Shown: positions 53,861-61,951 of the stretch, in pieces | How the letters are laid out: every line of letters starts with the position of its first letter | How positions within the stretch are numbered: the stretch's first letter is position 1 | From: JANMJD01 sp963847945 | GTDB lineage: Bacteria > Actinomycetota > Acidimicrobiia > Acidimicrobiales > Ilumatobacteraceae | DNA: 64,000 bases | Reading direction: 5' to 3' | Assembly (NCBI GenBank): GCA_963847945.1 | Contig: CAWKBX010000009.1 | Location: 744,001-808,000 of the forward strand | Made by a program: the position numbers and the translations under genes | Notes under the pieces: model-generated | Told to the model about the DNA's origin: nothing | The model's input: the letters and a program-made list of their open reading frames with translations, nothing else | The model's database searches: none

Positions 53861-53895
53861 TCTGACGCGGGGGCTTGGGGGGCCGCTCCACCCGT

Positions 53896-55149
53896 CTACG
53901 CCACGGTGCCCGCAGCCCGCAGCGCGGCGATCTCGCCCGGGGTATACCCGAGTTCGCCCAAGACGCCATCGGTGTGTTCGCCGAGGCCAGGGCATGCACC
54001 GCCGATCGTGGCGGGGGTGGCCGAGAACTGGGCAGGGTGGCGCGGGCGGCGTACCAACCCGGCGGTGGGGTGGTCGACCACGTCGAACAGGCCGATGGCG
54101 ACGGCATGTTCGTCGTCAAGCAACTGGGCGGGTGAGAGCACCTGGCCGCACGGCACCTTGTGGGCATCGAGGCGGGCCATCGCCTCGACGGTCGTCAATG
54201 TCGTGGCGACGGCGGAGCAGCGTTGCATCACGGCTCGGCTGACCGTCGGGTTCGAGCGGCGGGCAACCATGTTGCGGATCGAGTCGACGTCGGTGCCCTC
54301 GACTCCGAAGGCCCGGCACATACCGGCGAAGTCGGCGTCGCTGGTCGGGGTGCAGATGCCCCAACCGTCGAGGAAGCGCAGCGGGGCGAAGTTCCCGGAG
54401 AACGACGAGGGCATCGAGCCGTCGGCCGCGGTCATCACCTCGTTGCCCGCCGCGTCGGCCCACAGGAACGAGACCACGGAATCGAGCATCGACAGCTCGA
54501 TATGTTGCCCACCCGCGCCATCCGCGCCATCCGCGCCACCCGCCATGCGCTCACGGGCGAACAGGGCGGCGGTCAACGCCTGGACGGCGTACATCGCCGT
54601 GATCTTGTCGGCGGCGACCTGGTTGATGAACCGCGGGGTGCCGGTCTCGGGGTCGGCCTGGCTCGCCCCGAGCCCACCGTAGGCCTGGATCACCGTGTCG
54701 TACGCTCCCTTGTCGGCATACGGCCCGGTCGGCCCGAAACCCGAGATCGACAGATAGATCAGGTCGTCTCGACCCTCGCTGAGCTGGGCATATCCGAGCC
54801 CGAGCCGATCGATCACGCCCGGACGGAAGTTCTGGATCACCACGTCGCAGGTGGCGGCCAGACGCCGCACCAGCTCCTGTCCGTCGGGCTTCGACAGGTC
54901 GACGGCCACCGAACGTTTGCCGCGATTGCTCATGTGGAACAGGGCGCTGACCCCGTTGACTGCCACCCCGATCCACCGGGCAATGTCGCCAATACCCGGC
55001 CGTTCGACCTTGATCACCTCGGCCCCCTGGTCACCGAGCAGCGCCGCCGCATACGGCCCGGTCAAGGCGATCGACAGATCAAGAATGCGAACCCCGCTCA
55101 TCGGACCGGGTTTCGGACCGGGCGACTCGCTGACGTCTTGACTGGTCAT
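53896..55149 (-). CDS. CaiB/BaiF family III CoA-transferase
   Basis: A 417-residue protein from the ATG at 55149. MSGVRILDLSIALTGPYAA near residue 16, LGDQGAEVIKVERPGIGD near 36, RGKRSVAVDLSKPDG near 72, and NFRPGVIDRLGLGY near 100 are family III signatures. The catalytic Asp is probably in GAYDTVIQAYGG near 150. The family moves CoA between carboxylic acids such as carnitine, formate, oxalate and bile acids. No pathway neighbour clarifies the substrate; an insert rich in GAD/GAG repeats lies near residue 205. Confidence 0.88.
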   Translation of the reverse strand: MTSQDVSESPGPKPGPMSGVRILDLSIALTGPYAAALLGDQGAEVIKVERPGIGDIARWIGVAVNGVSALFHMSNRGKRSVAVDLSKPDGQELVRRLAATCDVVIQNFRPGVIDRLGLGYAQLSEGRDDLIYLSISGFGPTGPYADKGAYDTVIQAYGGLGASQADPETGTPRFINQVAADKITAMYAVQALTAALFARERMAGGADGADGAGGQHIELSMLDSVVSFLWADAAGNEVMTAADGSMPSSFSGNFAPLRFLDGWGICTPTSDADFAGMCRAFGVEGTDVDSIRNMVARRSNPTVSRAVMQRCSAVATTLTTVEAMARLDAHKVPCGQVLSPAQLLDDEHAVAIGLFDVVDHPTAGLVRRPRHPAQFSATPATIGGACPGLGEHTDGVLGELGYTPGEIAALRAAGTVA

Positions 55150-55222
55150 GGTGACTCCTCGTGCTGGCGCGGCAGTCCCCGGCCACGACACGAGGGACCG
55201 TACCGCGGCCGCGGCCCTCGGA

Positions 55223-56020
55223 TCAGACCGCGGCGGTCATCAGTTCACGCAGCCGTCGTTCGGAATCGTCGTCGGCGGGAAAGAACAGCTCGATCGTCAA
55301 CTCGTCGAGCGTGACGTCGAGCGGCGTACCAAAGGTGGTCACGGTCGTGAACATCGAGACCTCGCCAACCGGGGTCGCCAATCGCACCGGCATCAACAGG
55401 GGTGCCTCGGCGGCAATGCCCCGGGCCAGCGGCTTCAGCCGGGCGACGTTGGGATACGCCGAGACTTCGGCGAGGAGCGCCTCAAGGGTCGGGTCACCGG
55501 TCACCTCGACCGCCCGACGCAGCTGCGCGAGCAGGTGCTCGGCCCAGTCGAGGAAGTTCGTCGTCCGGCTGGCCAAGCCGTCGGGGTGCAGGCTCAGGCG
55601 GTAGATGTTCATCGGTGGACCGAGCAGTTCGACCGGGAGACCGATGGTCAACAGCAGGGCCGGCTCATTCGCCGAGACCACATTCCACTGCCGATCGACG
55701 ACGACACCTGGGTACGGATGGGCGTCGAGCATCCGCTGGACCTGCGTGCGCACATGCGCCATCGAGTGATCATCGAGCGAGGCCTGCGAGAAGCGCGGCG
55801 CGTACCCGGCGGCGAGCAGCAGACCATTGCGTTCTCGCAGCGGCACCTCGAGGTGACCGGCGATCGTCAACAACAACTCCGGGCTCGGCCGCGATCGACC
55901 GGTCTCCACAAAACTCAAGTGCCGCGTCGACATGCCGACCTCGGTGGCCAGATCGAGTTGGCTCATCCGTCGTCGCTGCCGCCAATCGCGCAACAGCTCT
56001 CCAACCGTCAGTCGTGCCAC
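55223..56020 (-). CDS. XRE-family regulator with MmyB-like ligand domain
   Basis: A 265-residue regulator, counted from the GTG at 56020 (ARLTVGELLRDW); the frame is open to 56071. The helix-turn-helix is LLRDWRQRRRMSQLDLAT then EVGMSTRHLSFVETG, residues about 8-45. It is followed by SRPSPELLLTIAGHLEVPL and the MmyB-like domain with PGVVVDRQWNVVSANEPALL near 105. Such proteins bind a fatty acid or other ligand. It is divergent from the SnoaL fragment and the small membrane gene. Confidence 0.87.
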   Translation of the reverse strand: MARLTVGELLRDWRQRRRMSQLDLATEVGMSTRHLSFVETGRSRPSPELLLTIAGHLEVPLRERNGLLLAAGYAPRFSQASLDDHSMAHVRTQVQRMLDAHPYPGVVVDRQWNVVSANEPALLLTIGLPVELLGPPMNIYRLSLHPDGLASRTTNFLDWAEHLLAQLRRAVEVTGDPTLEALLAEVSAYPNVARLKPLARGIAAEAPLLMPVRLATPVGEVSMFTTVTTFGTPLDVTLDELTIELFFPADDDSERRLRELMTAAV

Positions 56021-56138
56021 AGCTGCACTGTAGAGATGGGCCGAAAGCGAAACCATTACCTCCCACGTCATGCTGGCGCCGAGATCGTTACCCGATGGGG
56101 AATCGCCTCCGCCCGCTCATCAGCGCAGTGTGGTGTCT

Positions 56139-56321
56139 ATGAGCGATACACCCGAGATCACCATCATCATCGACACCCATCACGGATTCGCCCGCTACGG
56201 GTGGGCGATGGTGGCGGTCGACGGATCGATCACCCCCACCGGGACCGATGTGGCCTCGTTCGGTGATGACGGCCGGCTGACTCGAATTGTGGGATTCTTC
56301 GGCGAACTGGCGGCCGCGTGA
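56139..56321 (+). CDS. SnoaL-like fragment (short ORF, C-terminal part only)
   Basis: A 60-residue product that corresponds only to the last third of a SnoaL-like (NTF2-fold) protein: DTHHGFARYGWAMV, then FGDDGRLTRIVGFFGEL, which are the terminal strands of the family. The preceding 100 residues or so are absent, because the divergent regulator gene begins there. It may be a decayed gene or a transferred tail. It is directly followed by the membrane gene with a GTGATG overlap. Confidence 0.6.
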   Translation: MSDTPEITIIIDTHHGFARYGWAMVAVDGSITPTGTDVASFGDDGRLTRIVGFFGELAAA

Positions 56322-56788
56322 TGTCGAGTTCGGTGTCGACCGGCATGTCATCGGACGCCGCGGCCGCCCGACCTCTTCGCCCGCTGTGGTGGAAGTGGAT
56401 GCTGGTCTGGATCGCTGGGCTCGCCCTCTTCACGGTCGCGAGCATCTTTTGGCAGCGGATCACCAGCGACTTCTTCAACTTCGTGATGTTCGGCTCAACC
56501 GACACTCCGGCAACGTTCAGTCCTGAGGCCGTCGAATACCAGCGGGTGCTCTTTCGAATTCTGGGCGGAGTCACGATCGGCTGGTGCGCCAGCTTGGTCT
56601 TCATCACGCTGAAGCCTTTTCGAGCCGGTGAACGCTGGGGTTGGTACGCCCTGGCCATCCCGCTCGCCACCTGGTTCGTGATCGACTCCACGTCGTGCGT
56701 CGTCTCGGGCTTCGGCGGCAACGCCGTACTCAATACGCTGCTGCTCACCGGAGCCATCCCGCCCCTCGTCGCCACCCGCCCCCGATAG
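56318..56788 (+). CDS. Small multi-pass membrane protein
   Basis: A 156-residue protein with four hydrophobic segments (about 28-45, 78-100, 108-128 and 135-152). No family recognised. A start at GTG 56318 or ATG 56321 overlaps the stop of the SnoaL fragment. Pairing with a ligand-binding XRE regulator on the other strand hints at shared control, nothing more. Confidence 0.6.
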   Translation: MMSSSVSTGMSSDAAAARPLRPLWWKWMLVWIAGLALFTVASIFWQRITSDFFNFVMFGSTDTPATFSPEAVEYQRVLFRILGGVTIGWCASLVFITLKPFRAGERWGWYALAIPLATWFVIDSTSCVVSGFGGNAVLNTLLLTGAIPPLVATRPR

Positions 56789-56798
56789 GCGCGCTCCG

Positions 56799-57617
56799 TC
56801 AGTGGGGTCGCGCGAGGACGGCGAGGACTGCGGCCGCGGCGTGGCCGACATTGAGGGAGTCGACGGATGGGTTGATTGGGATGCGAAGTCGAACGTCGGC
56901 AGCACGTTGGGCGGCCGCCGACAACCCGGGGCCCTCGGCGCCGAGCAGTACGACCAGACGTTCGGGCACCGGCCAGTCGTAGACCGACACGGCATCGGCC
57001 GCGGGAGTCAGGCCGGCAATCGTGTAGCCCGCGGCGCGCCAGGCGTCGAAGTCGGCCAGCCAGGTGTCGGGCCGGCTGCGGGCGACGGGCAGGTGGAGCA
57101 CCTCGCCCATCGAAACCCGTACCGAGCGCCGATAGAGCGGATCGGCGCATGCTGCGTCGAGGAGTAATCCGCCAGCCCCAAACGCCCGGGCGGTGCGGGC
57201 GATCGCCCCCAGGTTCTCGATGTCGTTGAGCCCTTCCAGGGCGACAAGTAGCCGCTCACCTCGGGCGCACAGCTCGATCGTGGTCGGCGGCACGCCACGA
57301 TCGGCCGCGGCGATGACGCCGCGATGAATGTCGAACCCAGCGACGCCGGCGAGCACCTCGCGCGACGCCACATAGACCGGGACACCGGTGGGCCAGATTG
57401 GCCCGAGCTCGGTCGCCAGGCGATCGAACTTCTGGGGGACGAGGACGAGCGAGCGGATGCGGTATGGCGAGGTGATCAGGCGCCGCAGCACAGTGATGCC
57501 TTCGGCGATGAACACACCATCGCGATCCTCGGTGGCTTGGCGCAGCACCACGTCATTGAGGGCCAGGTAGTCGGCCAATCGAGGGTCGGCGGGGTCGTCG
57601 ATCACGATTGGCTGCAC
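56799..57617 (-). CDS. SpoU/TrmH-family rRNA or tRNA 2'-O-methyltransferase
   Basis: A 272-residue protein from the GTG at 57617. The SPOUT knot motifs are all present: NLGAIARTARAFGAGGLLLD (motif 1) near residue 145, VVLLGAEGPGLS (motif 2) near 220 and IPINPSVDSLNVGHAAAAVL (motif 3) near 245. An N-terminal RNA-binding substrate domain (FIAEGITVLRRLITSPYRI near 35) precedes it. AdoMet-dependent ribose methylation of a structured RNA is expected. It diverges from alkB. Confidence 0.9.
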   Translation of the reverse strand: MQPIVIDDPADPRLADYLALNDVVLRQATEDRDGVFIAEGITVLRRLITSPYRIRSLVLVPQKFDRLATELGPIWPTGVPVYVASREVLAGVAGFDIHRGVIAAADRGVPPTTIELCARGERLLVALEGLNDIENLGAIARTARAFGAGGLLLDAACADPLYRRSVRVSMGEVLHLPVARSRPDTWLADFDAWRAAGYTIAGLTPAADAVSVYDWPVPERLVVLLGAEGPGLSAAAQRAADVRLRIPINPSVDSLNVGHAAAAVLAVLARPH

Positions 57618-57692
57618 GATGCCAGTCTCGCCGATGACGACGGGCCGTACAGGCCTTGACGAACGAGTGTTCGTCGCGAGAGAATCGTACAC

Positions 57693-58381
57693 ATGTACGA
57701 AGGATCGGTCATCGAGCACCCCGCCCTGGCGACGGTATGGCAGGGCGGGCTTTTCGATAGCGGGTGCCCGGCGATCGACCCGGCGTTTGCCGGCATCACC
57801 CGCACGATGCTCGACGACGACAGTTGGTACGACCACCGGCCCGGGTGGCTGGCCGGGGCCGATCGGGTTTTCGATGAGTTGGTCGATCGACTGGTCTGGC
57901 GGCAGCGGCGGGTACCGATGTACGAACGGATGCTCGATGAACCGCGTTTGACCTGGTGGTGGACCCCCGCGACCCGGCGTGGCCTGCCGATGCCGGTGAT
58001 GGGCGACATGCTCGTTGCGTTGAACGAGCGTTACCGGTTGAACTTCGATTCGATCGGTTGCAACTACTACCGCGACGGCCGGGATTCGGTTGCGTGGCAT
58101 GGCGACCGCCACCGCGAGTGGGTCACCGATCCGGTCATCGCCATCGTCTCGGTCGGCGAGGCCCGGCCGTTCCTGCTGCGACCGCGCGGTGGCGGACGCG
58201 CTCGACGGCTTGAGTTGGGCCACGGTGATCTGTTCGTGATGGGCGGGGCCAGTCAGGACCAGTGGGAGCACGCCGTTCCCAAGGTCGCCCACGCGGGCCC
58301 CGTCTCTCGATCACCTATCGGCACGGAACGGGCGACTTCCAGGGAACCGAGGAGCGCGAGACTGGCGGCCGTGTCCGCTGA
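57693..58381 (+). CDS. alkB: AlkB-family 2-oxoglutarate dioxygenase, broken by a one-base deletion
   Basis: About 229 residues when repaired. The Fe(II) and oxoglutarate ligands are intact: WHGDRHREWV (H-x-D) near residue 133, and GQ/WEHAVPKVAHAG (second His) near 192. After HAGP the reading frame slips: the next frame reads RLSITYRHGTGDF, the expected RxSxTxR end that holds oxoglutarate, and stops at TGA 58379-58381. One missing C in the CCCC near 58300 explains it. Without the correction the frame runs on into the gluconokinase gene. Direct reversal of alkylated bases is the family's role; this copy resembles the shorter actinobacterial type. Confidence 0.82.
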
Positions 58382-58892
58382 CTCCGAGAATGATGCGCCA
58401 AAGCCGGCGATCCGGGTCATCGTGATGGGCGTCGCCGGCTCGGGCAAGACGACGGTGGGTACCCAACTGGCCGAGCGTCTGGGTGCGGCATTTCTTGATG
58501 CCGACGACGCCCATCCAGCGGCGAACATCGCCAAGATGACCAGCGGAATCCCGCTGACCGATGCGGATCGCGAACCGTGGCTGGCCCGACTTCGCACTGA
58601 GCTGACCGCCTCCGATGCGATCGTGATCACCTGCTCGGCGCTGAAACGCTCCTATCGCGATGCGCTGCGCGCCGCGGGGCAGGCGCGATTCATCCTCCTC
58701 AACATCAGCCGCGCCGAATCCACCCGTCGGCTCGCCGACCGACCGGGCCACTTCATGGGGCCAACGATGGTCGATAGCCAGTTCGCTGCCTTCGAACCGC
58801 CGATGGACGACGAGACTGACATCGCCGTGGTCAACGCCGAGTTGCCGATCGCTGCGGTGATCGCCGGGGCCATCGCCGCGGTTGCTCGCTGA
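58371..58892 (+). CDS. gntK: Gluconokinase
   Basis: A 173-residue kinase starting at GTG 58371, overlapping the corrected end of alkB by 11 bases. The Walker A is GVAGSGKTTVG near residue 22. FLDADDAHPAANIAKMTSGI near 45, CSALKRSYRDALR near 88 and GHFMGPTMVDSQFAAFEPP near 128 match thermoresistant GntK, which makes 6-phosphogluconate. The reading frame reads straight through from the broken alkB, so the two may be annotated as a fusion. Confidence 0.88.
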   Translation: MSADSENDAPKPAIRVIVMGVAGSGKTTVGTQLAERLGAAFLDADDAHPAANIAKMTSGIPLTDADREPWLARLRTELTASDAIVITCSALKRSYRDALRAAGQARFILLNISRAESTRRLADRPGHFMGPTMVDSQFAAFEPPMDDETDIAVVNAELPIAAVIAGAIAAVAR

Positions 58893-58930
58893 CCGCGCCG
58901 CGGCGACTCACTCGGCGCGAGACTGCGGGC

Positions 58931-60211
58931 ATGTCTGCGACGACCTCTGACGCTCGGTACCACTTCGCTCCCGGCGGGTTCGGCCCGACCGTGGTCGGCG
59001 GGGACGGCAGCTATCTGATCACCAAGGATGGGTGTCGGATTCTCGACGCGGCCGGTGGAGCGATCGTCACCAACATCGGCCACGGTCGCCGGGAGGTCGC
59101 CGACGCGGTGCACGCGGCGATGGTCGGGGGCGCATACACGGTGCCGTCTTGGCCAACGCAGCATCGGCTCGATCTGCAGGACCGGCTCCGCGCCGACTGG
59201 TTACCCGCCGGGTTCGATCACATCTTCTTCAACTCGGGCGGCGGCGAGTCGGCTGACTCCACGTTGCGCGTCGCCCGCGGGTATCAGGTCGCGATGGGGC
59301 GCCCCGACCGGTGGAAGGTGGTTGGGCGGCACCCGAGTTTCCACGGCATCACCACCGGCACCCTCGCCGTCGGCAGCCACTCGGGGCGCCGCGCCGGGTT
59401 CGAACCGATGTTGCTCCCGTTCCCCAAGGTGCCCTGGGACCACGCCGAAGCGGCGCTCAAGGTGTTCGAGACGGAAGGCCCCGACACAATCGCCGCGTTC
59501 ATTTTCGAGCCGATCACCGGGGCGGCGGGCGGCTGCCTGACAGCATCCGACGGCTATTGGCGGGCGATCAACGACTACTGCAAGGCGCACGACATTTTGA
59601 TCATCGCCGACGAGGTGATGACCGGGTTCGGTCGCACCGGGTTGACCTGGGGGCATCAGCATTTCCCGATCGAGCCCGACGTCATCTTCGGCGGCAAGGG
59701 CCTCGGCGGCGGCTACGTGTCGCTCGGCATGGTCGCCACCACCCCCCGGGTCGCCGTGCCGTTGGCCGATGCCGGGTTCATGTACTTCACCTTCTCGGGC
59801 GTCGACGCGACCTGCGCCGCGGCGAGCGCGGTCCTTGACATCATGGACCGCGAGAACCTGGTCGCCCGGGTGGCGTCGGTCGGGCCGCGGCTGGGCGAAC
59901 GCTTGCACGCCGAGTTCGACGACCATCCCCACGTGGCCGAGGTGCGTGGCCGTGGCCTGTTCTACGGCATCGAGTTGGTGCGTGATCGATCGACCGGCGA
60001 GCCGTTCCCGAGCGTCCCAAAATTTGCTCTTGAGGTGGTCAAACACGCCCTCGACGAGGACGTGTGGATCTATCCGGCCGGCAGTGGCCCCGTACAGGAC
60101 GCGGTGATGTTCGGGCCGCCATACATCGTCACCGATGACGAGATCGACCGCATGGTTGCCGTGACCCGCAACGCCGTCGATGCCGCTGCTGCCGAGGCCA
60201 TCGCCCGATGA
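58931..60211 (+). CDS. Class III pyridoxal-phosphate aminotransferase
   Basis: A 426-residue enzyme. The cofactor Lys is in IFGGKGLGGGYVSLGM near residue 258, preceded by IIADEVMTGFGRTGLTW near 230 (Asp and aromatic contacts). GGGESADSTLRVARGY near 105 holds the phosphate. The family covers omega-amino acid, beta-alanine and ornithine aminotransferases; specificity is unclear. Its stop overlaps the ATG of the reductase gene (ATGA). Confidence 0.9.
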   Translation: MSATTSDARYHFAPGGFGPTVVGGDGSYLITKDGCRILDAAGGAIVTNIGHGRREVADAVHAAMVGGAYTVPSWPTQHRLDLQDRLRADWLPAGFDHIFFNSGGGESADSTLRVARGYQVAMGRPDRWKVVGRHPSFHGITTGTLAVGSHSGRRAGFEPMLLPFPKVPWDHAEAALKVFETEGPDTIAAFIFEPITGAAGGCLTASDGYWRAINDYCKAHDILIIADEVMTGFGRTGLTWGHQHFPIEPDVIFGGKGLGGGYVSLGMVATTPRVAVPLADAGFMYFTFSGVDATCAAASAVLDIMDRENLVARVASVGPRLGERLHAEFDDHPHVAEVRGRGLFYGIELVRDRSTGEPFPSVPKFALEVVKHALDEDVWIYPAGSGPVQDAVMFGPPYIVTDDEIDRMVAVTRNAVDAAAAEAIAR

Positions 60212-61771
60212 GCGAAGCGAATACCGACCGACCGAGCGCCGTGCCGAGGGAAGCGCCAGCGACGAGGCCGACGCGGCGCGAGGAGGAAGCGCAGCGGACG
60301 ACGAACCCGCCACCAGGAACAGAATCGGGCGACGATGGGGCCCGGGGGCGCAGCCCCCGTGCAGAACAGAGCGAAGCGAATGCCGACCGACCGAGCGCCG
60401 TGCCGAGGGAAGCGCCAGCGACGAGGCCGACGCGGCGCGAGGAGGAAGCGCAGCGGACGACGAACCCGCCACCAGGAACAGAATCGGGCGACGATGGGGC
60501 CCGGGGGCGCAGCCCCCGTGCAGAACAGAGCGCGTTGGAGAACGTGGTCGTCGTCGGAGCGTCACTGGCCGGGTTGCGGGCGTGCGAGTCGCTGCGATCG
60601 AATGGATTTGAAGGCACGATCACCCTGATCGGTGCCGAGGACCACCTGCCCTACGATCGGCCGCCGCTGTCGAAGAAGATTCTCACCGGCGACTGGCAAC
60701 CCGAACAGATCGTGCTGCGCAAGCCCGAGTCGTTCGCCGAACTCGACGTCGCCATGCTGCTCGGCACGCCGGCCGCGGCACTCGATACCGCGGCTCGCAT
60801 AGTCTCCCTCGCCGACGGCCGCGAGGTCAGCTACGACGGGTTGATCATCGCCGTCGGCGCGGCCTGTCGTCGGCTCCCCGGCCAGCCGACCTTCCGCGGC
60901 ATCCACGAACTCCGCACGCTCGATGACTCGCTGTCGTTGCGATCGGAGCTGAACGAGGGCACCTGCGTCGTGGTCATCGGGGCCGGGTTCATCGGTCTCG
61001 AAGTAGCTTCGGCGGCTTCTCGAGCGCGGCTGTCACGTGACCGTGCTCGAGGGTGCCCCTGCACCGTTGATCCGCGGACTCGGGGCCGAGATGGGCCGGG
61101 CCGTGGCCAAGATCCACGCCGCCCATGACGTCGAGATTCGCTGCGATGTGCAGGTCACCGCCATCGAAGGTTCCGATGCCGGGGTGACCGGCATCCGCCT
61201 CGGCGACGGCGAAGTGGTTGCCGCCGACGTCGTGGTCGTCGGAGTCGGCGTGGCCCCCGCCACCACGTGGCTGGACGGCAGCGGGTTGGAGTTGCGTGAC
61301 GGCATCGTGTGCGACGCGACAATGCGGGCGGTCGGCGTGTCGCGCGTGTACACGGCGGGGGACTGCGCCCGCTGGCCAAACCAGTTGTTCGACGAGGAGA
61401 TGCGCGTCGAACACTGGACCAACGCCGCCGAGCAGGGCGCGATCGCCGCGGCCAACTTGCTGCGCGAGGCCGCCGACGACCAGACCCAGCCATACGTCGC
61501 CGTGCCGTTCTTCTGGAGCGACCAATACGACCGCCGCATCCAGTTCATCGGCCGAGCGTTCATACCCGGCGAGGACGAGTCGACCTACAGCATCCGCATC
61601 GTCCGCGGCACCCCTGAAGAGGGCAAGTTCGTCGCCCTCTACGGCCGCCAGGGTCGACTCCGCGGCGTGCTCGGCCTCAGCCTGCCCAAGTACGTGATGC
61701 CCTACCGAGCGTTACTCGCCCGCGGCGCGTCGTGGGAGGAAGCCCTGGAGTTCGCCGGGAATCAGGCCTGA
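60208..61771 (+). CDS. FAD-dependent ferredoxin reductase, frameshifted, with repeat-derived leader
   Basis: The reductase proper starts at NVVVVGASLAGLRACESL (60538); TTG at 60535 or the ATG at 60208 could serve as start. The latter overlaps the aminotransferase stop but would add 109 residues encoded by the 159-bp repeats. Domains: FAD site, then YDRPPLSKKIL, then NAD site VVVIGAGFIGLEVAS. At 61018 one extra base shifts the frame; LERGCHVTVLEGAPAPL continues in the next frame to the stop at 61771, with TAGDCARWPN near the end. Repaired core length is about 410 residues. A ferredoxin/putidaredoxin-type reductase would serve a P450 or dioxygenase. Confidence 0.8.
60210..60527. repeat. 159-bp tandem duplication (two copies)
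   Basis: Two adjacent copies, 60210-60368 and 60369-60527, seen as identical except for one base near the start of each (ACC/GCC). Each begins GAGCGAAGCGAAT and ends with a GGGGGCGCAGCCCCC hairpin followed by GTGCAGAACA. The unit is 53 codons long, so it keeps the frame of the downstream reductase. Part of its minus strand resembles the sequence at about 6950-6990. Confidence 0.9.
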
Positions 61772-61951
61772 ATCCGACCACCGGTCGACCCGTCCGCCGG
61801 GCGAGGGTGAAGATTCATGCGTGAACTCGGCCGGTTGCCAGGTGGTGGAACGGCCACGGTGTACGACCTGAACTTCCGTGCACGCACGGATGCTGTGACC
61901 CGTCTGTTGGTTGACACTGCCGTCTGTCGCCTACGTCAGCGGGAGTTTGTC

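Noticed and set aside
57693..58892. AlkB-gluconokinase fusion protein of 399 residues
   Set aside because: The junction is missing AlkB's essential RLSITYRHG end, which is present one base away in another frame; a normal GntK start lies at 58371. The fusion is the product of a frameshift.
60129..60623. Minus-strand repeat protein antisense to the 159-bp duplication
   Set aside because: It is only open because the duplicated unit lacks stops in that frame; no start signal and no domain.
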